DNA of 64,000 nucleotides, from positions 3,534,001 through 3,598,000 of the forward strand of contig NZ_CP040812.1 in the NCBI RefSeq assembly GCF_006159205.1. The letters are read 5' to 3'. How positions within the stretch are numbered: the stretch's first letter is position 1; each line of letters opens with the position of its first letter. The position numbers and the translations under genes were made by a program. The stretch is from Antarcticibacterium flavum. GTDB lineage: Bacteria; Bacteroidota; Bacteroidia; Flavobacteriales; Flavobacteriaceae. Of the stretch, positions 49,692 to 58,066 are shown in pieces. The notes beneath the pieces were generated by a model, which did not search any database, was not told where the DNA came from, and saw only the letters and a program-made list of their open reading frames with translations.

Positions 49692-50984
49692 CTATATTCC
49701 AAAGGGGTAGGTGTCTGGTATCCCAATACCGCCGGGTTCTATCTTTAAAGGATGTAATGCAGTGGTTTCCTCAAGATATAAAAAGGCATCATACCGCTGT
49801 GGCATCCTGCTGGGAACATAGTTTCCCCGTTCCCTTTCCGGGTGGTAGACCACCCCAATGGCACGATGGCCTGTTGTTTCAGCAAAATGCTGCTGCAGGT
49901 CCTCATTTTCCCTAAATATGATCAGGGCATTTTCCCCATATTCTTTGTGTAGCTTATACTCCACACTACTTTTGATGGCCGGCGGTACTTTCATTATTTT
50001 CATAGGGCTTCCCCAGTAATCACCTGCGATCACACTACCTTCATAAGAACCAAAGCCGGCAATAAAGACTTCCTCTCCTGGATGTTGTTCCCTAACAAGC
50101 TGTCCAACATTCACCAGGCCATCCTCTGCCATATTTGTTGCCCTGGCATCTCCAACGTGAGTGTTATGCTCCCATATGATCACTTTTGCATGGGGTCCAT
50201 GATACTTCATAAGGCTGTTCAGGGTTTCCACCATGTGCCGGTCGCGTACGTTCCAGGAATCTTCTCCAAACCCTGCCATAGCCCGGTAATATTTTTCAGC
50301 ATTAGCCATTACCAGGCTGTTTATCTCTGCATTGAGGTCGGCTTCCTTTTCACCTGAATATTTATGGGTGTTCTCACGTACTTCCTGCAGCAACCTGATA
50401 ACTTCATCTCTGCATCCCGGCCGGGCCCCTGAAAATACCGAGGCATACGAATCCCTTTCCTTAAAAGGTTCGAAACATTTAAAGGCATTCTTCGCGAGTT
50501 TGGCAGTTTTAGGGTCCTCCTTTTCCAGGTAATTAACCATTATCTCCATCGAATCCCAAAGGCTGTAAACATCCAGCCCATAGAACCCTATTTTTTTCTC
50601 TTCGGGGAGCGAGGAGTTATGATCTTTAAGCCAGCCGGCAAGGGCGGCTATTTCCCAATTGGCCCACATCCAGGTAGGCCACCGGTTAAATTGTGATAAT
50701 ACATCTTTTACTGCAGTGGTATCGTTAGGATCCTTGAGCCATTTATTGATCCTGTAACAATCTGGCCAGTCGCCCTCAACTGCTATGAAAGAAAAACCTT
50801 TTTCCAAAATGAGGCGCTTTGTGATCTTTGCCCTCCAGGTGTAGTATTCATGGGTTCCATGACTCGCCTCTCCCAGCAATACATAGCTGGCATCCCCTAT
50901 AGTATCCATCAAAGGGTCAAGGTCATTATCTGTCTCCAGCCTTTTATAAAAAGTATCTTTTATTCTCTTTTCTGAAGAAAACAT
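49692..50984 (-). CDS. Erythromycin-esterase superfamily protein
   Basis: A 430-residue protein of the erythromycin esterase/succinoglycan-biosynthesis (EreA/ChaN-like) superfamily. The conserved core is YVLLGEASHGTHEYYTWRAK with the Glu and His proposed as catalytic, FIAVEGDWPDCYRIN, GFYGLDVYSLWDSM and KVIIWEHNTHVGDARAT. Many family members are not resistance enzymes, so antibiotic hydrolysis should not be assumed. It lies 24 bases upstream of the aldolase gene on the same strand, so they may be co-transcribed. No signal peptide is present. Confidence 0.88.
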   Translation of the reverse strand: MFSSEKRIKDTFYKRLETDNDLDPLMDTIGDASYVLLGEASHGTHEYYTWRAKITKRLILEKGFSFIAVEGDWPDCYRINKWLKDPNDTTAVKDVLSQFNRWPTWMWANWEIAALAGWLKDHNSSLPEEKKIGFYGLDVYSLWDSMEIMVNYLEKEDPKTAKLAKNAFKCFEPFKERDSYASVFSGARPGCRDEVIRLLQEVRENTHKYSGEKEADLNAEINSLVMANAEKYYRAMAGFGEDSWNVRDRHMVETLNSLMKYHGPHAKVIIWEHNTHVGDARATNMAEDGLVNVGQLVREQHPGEEVFIAGFGSYEGSVIAGDYWGSPMKIMKVPPAIKSSVEYKLHKEYGENALIIFRENEDLQQHFAETTGHRAIGVVYHPERERGNYVPSRMPQRYDAFLYLEETTALHPLKIEPGGIGIPDTYPFGI

Positions 50985-51089
50985 AATTAGGTTGTTTGTT
51001 TACTGAATATAAGGGTTTTAAGTTAGAGGTGGCGAACCTGAAATTATAAAAAATTGATAAATCTTAGGGGGTTCTTCAGTTAAGGCTAG

Positions 51090-51782
51090 TCACTTCCTTT
51101 TGCGCTTTTTTTGATCAATGTAAATATAGATGGCATAAGCTACCAGGCCTGCACCACCAATCCAGTAGAGGCCATCTTTTAATTTTTGGGTATCTTCAGA
51201 AAAATATCCTACAGCCAGGGTAAGCGGGACCATACCGGCAAGGGTGGCCGTAATAAACCTTTTATATTTCATTTCAAACATTCCTGCCAAAAAGCTAATG
51301 GCATCATTGGAGAGAAAAGGAGAGATCCTGAAAAGCACTACAGATCCAAAGGCGTAATTATAGATCCAGAAATGCATCTTTTCAAGATTCTTTTTTCCAA
51401 TAACTTTTTCAAGGAAAGCCCCCTTTAATTTAACGCCAATATAATAGCCAATAGTCGAGGCAAGCGTTACTCCAATTAGCGAAATAAGAACACCAAGCCA
51501 AAAACCATAGGCCATTACCGCGATAATGATGGGCAGCCAGGAAGGGAAAATAATTAGGAACATTTGCAGGATAATGAAAATAATGATCGCCAGAGGTCCC
51601 CATATGCCAAATTGTTTAAAATATTCCCGGGTGAGTTCATCGTTTCCATTTTTAAGGACTCTCCAGGTATCATCAATGAAATTTCTGAATTCACCAATGC
51701 CAAAATAAGCCAGCACCAGTAAGATAATTACCAGGCCAGATGCATAGAAGGAGAGATATTTTGAGGAAAAAATTGAACTCAA
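51090..51782 (-). CDS. TVP38/TMEM64 (VTT domain) membrane protein
   Basis: A 230-residue inner-membrane protein with five to six helices. The VTT/DedA-like region is FPSWLPIIIAVMAYGFWLGV, IGVTLASTIGYYIGVKLKG and VVLFRISPFLSNDAISFLAG, where the R-x-x-P-x-x motif is typical. The family is implicated in lipid scrambling or envelope homeostasis. The protein ends in a basic tail. No operon partner is clear; the next gene on the strand is 62 bases upstream. Confidence 0.88.
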   Translation of the reverse strand: MSSIFSSKYLSFYASGLVIILLVLAYFGIGEFRNFIDDTWRVLKNGNDELTREYFKQFGIWGPLAIIIFIILQMFLIIFPSWLPIIIAVMAYGFWLGVLISLIGVTLASTIGYYIGVKLKGAFLEKVIGKKNLEKMHFWIYNYAFGSVVLFRISPFLSNDAISFLAGMFEMKYKRFITATLAGMVPLTLAVGYFSEDTQKLKDGLYWIGGAGLVAYAIYIYIDQKKRKRK

Positions 51783-51844
51783 ACTCTTTTTCTATTAATT
51801 CAATGATTTACAGATAGCTGTTGTTTTAAGAGATTGATAAATAT

Positions 51845-52456
51845 CTATGGATACCTGTAAAAAATACCTTCTACAAAAGGAGTCCATAGGCAGGCTTCAA
51901 GTCCTGCTTGCTTAAGACCGTTATTTACCCAGGTGTTGCAGGTATTGAAGAGATGCAGGGATCCCCGTGCTTTGTAAAAGACATCATCGTGGGAATAATG
52001 AAGGCCTGCAACCGGCTGGCTCTGTCCGGTTTCAGCATCTGGTTCAAAGGTGTTCTTTATATAATGTGATAGCTTGCTGTATTCTTCAGTAGTAATAAAT
52101 AGCACCTTTGTATCCTCATCCACAATTAGGGTATGGTGAAAGGTGACGTGCATGGCCGCGGGAGTTTTTAAGAATAGAGCTTTAAATCCCGTGTCCAGCG
52201 TAAGATCTTCCCATCGGGGGGTATTGGCATAGAATCCCAGGTCTCCCCATCCAAAACCTACATATTTGTATTTGGAAGAATTTGAAAGCGTATGTTCGGG
52301 CTTGACGGTCTTGGTCCAGTCCTCCATTGGTGTCCTTAAGGGAACAACAATATCTGTGTGCATGCCGTTGCTTACAAGATATATTTTGAGATCGGGATCT
52401 TTGCTATCCCTATCATGGTTTACGGGGATAGCAGCTCCAACAAGGACCAGGATCAT
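51845..52456 (-). CDS. DUF2459 (TIGR02117 family) protein with interrupted N-terminus
   Basis: A 203-residue DUF2459 protein: YLVSNGMHTDIVVPL, GFGWGDLGFYANTPRWEDL, AAMHVTFHHTL, and FNTCNTWVNNGLKQAGL near the end. It lacks a proper N-terminal membrane helix. Upstream in the same frame, 52522-52460 encodes MRGLKLFFKLLLGIIFIPPL-V, then TAA at 52459-52457, then the ATG at 52456 leading into ILVLVGAAIPVN. Family members usually have one continuous helix ending in I-P-V-N, so the TAA looks like a nonsense codon inside the anchor. Translation from 52456 would leave a short hydrophobic start. A paralogue is at 7608. Confidence 0.85.
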   Translation of the reverse strand: MILVLVGAAIPVNHDRDSKDPDLKIYLVSNGMHTDIVVPLRTPMEDWTKTVKPEHTLSNSSKYKYVGFGWGDLGFYANTPRWEDLTLDTGFKALFLKTPAAMHVTFHHTLIVDEDTKVLFITTEEYSKLSHYIKNTFEPDAETGQSQPVAGLHYSHDDVFYKARGSLHLFNTCNTWVNNGLKQAGLEACLWTPFVEGIFYRYP

Positions 52457-52459
52457 TTA

Positions 52460-52689
52460 GACCAAGGGAGGAATGAAAATTATCCCCAACAGCAGCTTAA
52501 AAAACAATTTTAATCCCCTCATTGTCAAAAGGTACGGTTTTACATTAAAATGCTGAAGAATTATATCTTATCCGCAAAAGGTTCAGGACTTTATTAGCGC
52601 CCTGGTTCTTTCACCTTTATGGTCCGGAACGGGTAATCAATAATTGAAAAAGGCTGAAGAATTTTAGGGATTGATAATAACAGGTATTG
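52460..52689. other. Intergenic region with remnant of DUF2459 N-terminus
   Basis: 230 bases between the ATG of the DUF2459 gene and the lipoprotein gene. The first 63 bases encode the detached anchor segment described for that gene. I see no other feature. Confidence 0.5.
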
Positions 52690-53121
52690 TTATTCCTTTA
52701 CGATCCCCACAAGTGAAAATTGCAGTTGCCCTCTTTTATTCATGGAGTAGGAATAAACAGCTTCTCCCATGACGTGGCCCTCCTCGTACGACGCGGTAAT
52801 AAGCTTATCATTTATAAAACTAACCTCTGTAAATCTCATCGTTCCCCCAAGAACAGCCTCTTTTGGAATAAGACCGGGTTCTTGGCTTATTTCTTTCAGA
52901 ATAAATTCCTCCGGTTCTGGGATGGTATCAAAATATTTGGGATAGTTTCGGGCTATATAGGCTTTTTTCAATAGATGCTCGCTTAAAGTATCATTGGCCT
53001 GTTGCAGGTCTTTATTCTCAACTTTGAGGGAATCAATAATTGATACATATTTGTCCTCTTCAGGTGACCTTCCGCAGGCAAGAAAAGCTGCTACACAGCA
53101 AATAATATATAATTTTCTCAT
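52690..53121 (-). CDS. Lipoprotein of unknown function
   Basis: A 143-residue lipoprotein. From the ATG at 53121 it starts MRKLYIICCVAAFLACGRSP, with the modified Cys at residue 16. A short heptad-like helix follows (SIIDSLKVENKDLQQANDTL, about 27-46). The C-terminal half is beta-rich and has TMRFTEVSFINDKLITASYE. No family is recognised. Longer in-frame starts upstream would extend into the CaCA exchanger gene and remove the lipobox from the N-terminus, so they are rejected. It follows the exchanger by 5 bases, so it is probably in its operon. Confidence 0.78.
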   Translation of the reverse strand: MRKLYIICCVAAFLACGRSPEEDKYVSIIDSLKVENKDLQQANDTLSEHLLKKAYIARNYPKYFDTIPEPEEFILKEISQEPGLIPKEAVLGGTMRFTEVSFINDKLITASYEEGHVMGEAVYSYSMNKRGQLQFSLVGIVKE

Positions 53122-53126
53122 ACCGG

Positions 53127-54095
53127 TTATAATTCCTGCATCACAAGATAGGTGGTATAAGCAAGATAGAAAATTAAAAGCAGTGCAGCTTCCCACCTGT
53201 CCAGCTTTTTGCGACCGCCGGTAAACATGGCAAGGAACAGGAATAAAGTCCCGCCGGCAAGGATATAGATATCCATATTAAAACCCGGGGAAAATCCAAT
53301 AGGAGCAAGAACTGAAGATGCCCCAAGGATAAGGAAAATATTGAAGATGTTGGAGCCAACAATATTCCCCACCGCGATATCGGCATTCTTTTTAAGCGCT
53401 GCAACCACACTTGTTGCCAATTCGGGCAGGGAAGTCCCTGCAGCCACAACTGTAAGCCCTATGATCTTTTGGCTAATTCCAAGGGATTCTGCTATCTCGA
53501 TGGCATTGTTTACCACCAGGTTTCCCCCCAGTACCAGGCCTCCAAGGCCCCCTGCGATAAAGATCCCCATTTTAAGGTTGCTGTAAGCAGGTACTTTTAC
53601 CACTTCCTCTGCCTGGGAGCTGTCTGTTTTTAATTGCATATAGACATAATATAGGAAAAGGGCAAAGAAAACCAGGAGGATAATGCCATCTATGGAACTA
53701 AGAGAGGAATTTTCAGAGCCCCATAACATAACGTCATTTACTAAAAAGAACAGGATTATAATCGCCAGAAAGGAGATTGGGATCTCTTTCCAGGCGGTAC
53801 TGGATTGCACAGCCAGGGGTGTTATAAGCCCCGTGATCCCTAATATTATAAAAAGGTTGAAGTTATTACTTCCAAGTACATTTCCAAAGACTATATCCTC
53901 ATGGCCCTGTACCGCAGCAAAGGTGTTTACAACCAGTTCAGGTGCAGAGGTACCAAAAGCCACCACGGTGAGGCCAATTGCCAGATTGGAAATATTGAAT
54001 TTTTTTGCCAGGGCAGATGCCCCTTCTACCATAAAATTTGCCCCAACGATAAGTATTGCGAGCCCGGCAACCAACAATAAGGATGATATTAACAT
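53127..54095 (-). CDS. Calcium/sodium:proton-type CaCA family exchanger
   Basis: A 322-residue inner-membrane cation exchanger (YrbG-like) with ten helices arranged as two inverted repeats. The two ion-binding alpha repeats are VAFGTSAPELVVNTFAAVQG with FGNVLGSNNFN, and VAAGTSLPELATSVVAALKK with VGNIVGSNIFN. The Glu in each G-T-S-x-P-E-L is the ion ligand. The linker between halves is acidic and short (TDSSQAEEVV). A lipoprotein gene follows 5 bases after the stop. Confidence 0.94.
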   Translation of the reverse strand: MLISSLLLVAGLAILIVGANFMVEGASALAKKFNISNLAIGLTVVAFGTSAPELVVNTFAAVQGHEDIVFGNVLGSNNFNLFIILGITGLITPLAVQSSTAWKEIPISFLAIIILFFLVNDVMLWGSENSSLSSIDGIILLVFFALFLYYVYMQLKTDSSQAEEVVKVPAYSNLKMGIFIAGGLGGLVLGGNLVVNNAIEIAESLGISQKIIGLTVVAAGTSLPELATSVVAALKKNADIAVGNIVGSNIFNIFLILGASSVLAPIGFSPGFNMDIYILAGGTLFLFLAMFTGGRKKLDRWEAALLLIFYLAYTTYLVMQEL

Positions 54096-54158
54096 ATGTA
54101 ATTTTACCTGCTAAAGTAGATTAAAAAGAGATTAAAATTAAAAAGTACAAAAAATTCT

Positions 54159-55103
54159 TTAAAGCAACCTCAGGTAATATTTAATGGCTGTAAGCTGTTT
54201 TCCCGGCTTCTGCATATCGCATATCAATTGTTTGCGACTGTAGTTATTGGCATCAAAAAACTTTTCTGGGGTAGATTCCTGAAGTTCCAGGAACTGGTCC
54301 AGGCATACATATACTCTCGCGAGGCCAAGGGTGATGATCCTCAGGAATTTTTGAATATTTTTTTGGGTATAAGAGGTTTTCTCTGAAAGCTTGTAAATCT
54401 CCTTCAACTTTTGGTCAAACGATGTTCTTAACTCTTCAATTTTGCGGCATCTTGTCGCAGCTGTTGTCAATCCTTCCTGTAGGTCTTTCCAAATATCAAA
54501 AATATCATTGCCCAATTGCATTAGGGCCCCCAGTTTAAAGAGAAGGTTAGCTTCAGCTTCTTCAAGAGGATGTTCCATACAAAGCCGGTAAAAAATGAAG
54601 GACTCGCCTCCCTTGGAGCATATGATCTCATCTATTGCTCCTGGCGTAATGGAAAGCTCCTGTTGATACAAGCTTTTCTCCTGGGCCTCAAATACCTTTT
54701 CCGCCTGCTGTTTTATTTTTTCAGGATATGAAGAAAATGCAAGGCCTTTTTGATAGAAATTGAGCAGTAGTTCCTCGTGGCTGTTTTGAGATTCCATCTC
54801 TTCAGGATGCAAAACGAAATCCCGTAAATGGGAAGCCTCTTTAACCGGATCATCAAAAAGATCATCGAGAAGACCGGAAATACCTCCCAGGTAAGTAAGG
54901 CACAGGCGTTCTCTTAATGAAAGTGGGGTTCCTCTTAAGGTTGCCAGGGCTTCCCCCAGCACTCCCGGAACACCAAGGGCGTAGTATGCGGTAAGCTTTT
55001 TAAACTCTTTTTCACCAAGGCTGCCGTCATTTGAAATCCTGAAGGGGTAGATCTCCTTTTCCAGGTGGGAAGTTATAAATCGTTTTTGTTTCCTGACCCG
55101 CAA
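54159..55103 (-). CDS. Class I isoprenoid-synthase-like protein
   Basis: A 314-residue, almost all-helical soluble protein of a family I cannot name with certainty. Two metal-site-like motifs are present: D-D-L-F-D-D at residues 80-85 in GGISGLLDDLFDDP, and N-D-I-F-D-I-W-K-D at 199-207 in LMQLGNDIFDIWKDLQEG. Their spacing of about 119 residues and their helical setting resemble class I terpene synthases and squalene/phytoene synthases, which use an aspartate-rich motif and an N-D-x-x-x-D motif to bind Mg-diphosphate. A conserved-looking GGESFIFYRL lies between. The substrate is unknown; it has no isoprenoid neighbours. Confidence 0.65.
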   Translation of the reverse strand: MRVRKQKRFITSHLEKEIYPFRISNDGSLGEKEFKKLTAYYALGVPGVLGEALATLRGTPLSLRERLCLTYLGGISGLLDDLFDDPVKEASHLRDFVLHPEEMESQNSHEELLLNFYQKGLAFSSYPEKIKQQAEKVFEAQEKSLYQQELSITPGAIDEIICSKGGESFIFYRLCMEHPLEEAEANLLFKLGALMQLGNDIFDIWKDLQEGLTTAATRCRKIEELRTSFDQKLKEIYKLSEKTSYTQKNIQKFLRIITLGLARVYVCLDQFLELQESTPEKFFDANNYSRKQLICDMQKPGKQLTAIKYYLRLL

Positions 55104-55160
55104 CAGTAAATAGGAGTAAACAAAAGGGAGGGATAAAAATCCCCCCTGTAACTTTTTGTT

Positions 55161-57973
55161 CTATCTTTCATTTAGAAGGATTGGTTCTCCATAACCAAGG
55201 TCCTTAAGCTTTTCCAGCTGTGTAGCTGCATCTCCCACGACCAGGAAGAACATTTTATTAGCATCTATGTATTGTCTTGCAAGTTCCTGCACATCCTCTA
55301 CTGTGAGGTCATAAACATATTGTTCCCGTTGTTTAATAAAGTCTTTTTCCAGCCCATAATTATGGATGTCGCTTAAAATTCCAAGTTTGGCATTCAAAGT
55401 CTCAAATTTGCGGGCGTTGCTTTTGATCATAAAGCTTTTGGTCACTTCGAGATCTTCAGGGCCAAAGCCTTCAGGATACTCTTCCAGGATCTCTTTGATA
55501 AGCGCGAGGGCATCAAAGGTAATATTTGTCCTAACGCCACTGGTTATAGCAAAGGGACCCACATTCTTTCCGCCATCAAAACCAGAGCGTATACCATAGG
55601 TATAACCTTTGCCTTCTCTTAATTCCTGGGTAAGTTTAGAGGCAAATCCGCCGCCGCCCAGCCTGTAGTTCATCACTTCAGCCGGATAATAATACTCACT
55701 GGTAGCAGCCAGGGCAGGATTCCCAATTCGTACAATAGATTGTTTGGCACCGGGAACGTCATAAAAATATATCCCGGCATTTTGAGGTGCCCTGGGCGTT
55801 GGTAGTTCGGGCATCCTTACATTTTTCCCGGGCCAGCCGGCAGAGAGTCCTTTTAAGGCATTTACAGCCTTTTCCCTGTCAATGTCGCCTACAGCCATAA
55901 AGGCTGCCCGCCTTGGTGAAAGATTGGAATTATAGTAATCCTTAAGGTCTTTGATCGTTATTCTCTCTATAGATTCCTCTGTTCCCAGATTGTTGTTGGA
56001 AAGGATATTATTCTCCCCGTAAATAAGTTTCCTAAATTGGTTATCGGCTATGCTGTTAGGGTTGGCTTGCTGTTGTTTGATGCGGCTTAGTACCTGTTGT
56101 TTTGCAAGTTCAAACTCATTCTCATCCCAACGGGGTTCCAGCAATATTTCCCTTACCAGTTCCATAGTCTTATCAAAATTGCGGGCAAGGCTACTGCCGC
56201 TAAGCGTGATCTTTTCATCCCCTGCATACATATTGATCGAGGATCCCAGCAATTCTATAGCTTCTTCCAGCTCCTGCGGGGTCTTATTTGCGGTTCCCTT
56301 GGTCATAAGACTAGCCAGAAGGTTTGAAACCCCAACCCTGGAATTATCCTCCAATAGAAGTCCACCTTCCATTTCCAGGCTGAATCTTACAAGGGGTACC
56401 TCATCAGAGGTTATTCCATAGATCTTAAGGCCAGATGGCATTTGGGATTCCCATACCTCTGCTACTTTCAATTCAGGAGTTCCCCAATAAGGAGGTTCCA
56501 CACTTCTGTCAAAGCTGGATGGGGTTCTTTCATAGTCCACCTCACCCAATGCATCTACTTCCTCTTCTGCACCCTCCACGATCTCTTCTTCTACCACATC
56601 GGCCTCTTTTGAGTTTTCCAGTGCAAGTTGTACCTGTCCTTTAGGCACGAAGCTGGTTGCCACATAAGGTTTATTCTTAATATATTTTTCATACACCCCC
56701 TTCACATCTGCCTGCGTTACATTGAGGATCCTGTCCACATTTTTATTGATCTCATTGGGATCTCCAGCAAATATCTGGTATTGCGCCAGCTGGAATCCTT
56801 TCCCCAATACGCTGGATATACCGTTATAAAATTCGGTTTCCTGTCCTGCTTTTATTCTTCGCAGGTCTTTTTCAGGGATCCCTTCTTTTTCAAATTGAGC
56901 AAATGTTTGTTCAATGGCCGTCTTAACTTCATCCAGGTCGGTTTGATCATACGCTCTTACCTGCAGCATAAGTTGTCCTGCAAGTTCTGAGGTGTAATTA
57001 TACATTCTTACATTATCTGTAAGCTTCTTATCCTCCACCAAAATTTTGTAAAAAGGGGCATTCTTCCCATCGGCAAGATATCTCGCTAATACCTCCAGTG
57101 CATAGGAATCTTCGTGGTAAGAATATACAGAAGGCCAGGCCATAGTAAGTTCAGGCAGGTTTGCAAAATTATCTTCGTAATAAAGTTTTTTGGTCTCCTT
57201 CAAATTGGCAGGTTGTTTTTTCCTGCGATCAATTTGTGGTCCTGCTTCTATTTCATCAAAATATTTATGAACCCAGTCTTTTGCCTGCTGCTTATCAAAA
57301 TCTCCAGCGATGGTGAGCACCACATTATTTGGAACATACCATTTGTTGAAAAAATCCTTTACATCCTCCAGGGTGGCATTTTGAAGATCTTCCAACGAGC
57401 CAATCACCTGCCAGCTGTAGGGATGACCTTCGGGATAAAGGTTTTTATCTATGACATACTGGGTATGACCATAGGGACGATTGTCTACTCCCTGTCTTTT
57501 TTCATTTTTCACAACCTGTTTCTCCTTAGCCAGTACGGGTTCTGTAACGGTATTAATGAAGAAACCTAGCTTATCTGCCTCTGCCCATATCATTTTTTCC
57601 AGGGCATCGTTTGGTACCGTTTGGAAATAATTGGTCCTGTCACGGCTGGTGGAGCCATTTGCGCCCGAGCCTCCTATTCTTGCACTTAATTTATCCAGCC
57701 CCCTTTTCCAAGGTTTTCCGATTCCAGGAACAGTAAATGCTCGAATAAATGTGCAAAACCGGTACGGCCTTCAATCTCCCTTGCACTTCCCACATGGCTT
57801 GTAAGGGCCACAGCTACAACAGGATCTGACCTGTCTATGTGAAAAATTACCCTAAGGCCATTTTCAAGGGTAAAGGTCTCAAAATCTATATTTAGATCCC
57901 GGACTCTGTCCTGTGCCTGCGAGCCAAGTGATACCACGAAGGCGATGATAAAAAAAGAAAACTTGATTTTCAT
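55161..57973 (-). pseudogene. M16 family metallopeptidase, frameshifted
   Basis: An exported two-unit zinc peptidase (PqqL/pitrilysin-like), about 937 residues if whole. The first part (57973-57686) has a signal peptide (cut near SQAQ), the strand FTLENGLRVIFHIDRSDPV and the zinc motif FAHLFEHLLF (H-x-x-E-H). It runs out of frame after ENLGKGG. The second part, readable from the frame shift and open from ATG 57593, continues with WAEADKLGFF, NEKRQGVDNRPYGHTQYVID and then the second, inactive M16 unit to the end. A run of five C at 57699-57703 (G on the coding strand) is one short; a sixth restores GKGGLDKLSARIGGSGANG. Confidence 0.9.
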
Positions 57974-58066
57974 ATAATTGCGATAAATGGGCGGAGCCCT
58001 GTTATTTTATTGAGTTTATTTCCTCTTTCGATAAAATACAAACTATAATTTTAAGTAAAATAGATA

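Noticed and set aside
49692..50984. Macrolide resistance gene
   Set aside because: It belongs to the erythromycin-esterase superfamily but sits in a chromosomal metabolic context beside an aldolase gene; the family is broad and resistance is not supported.
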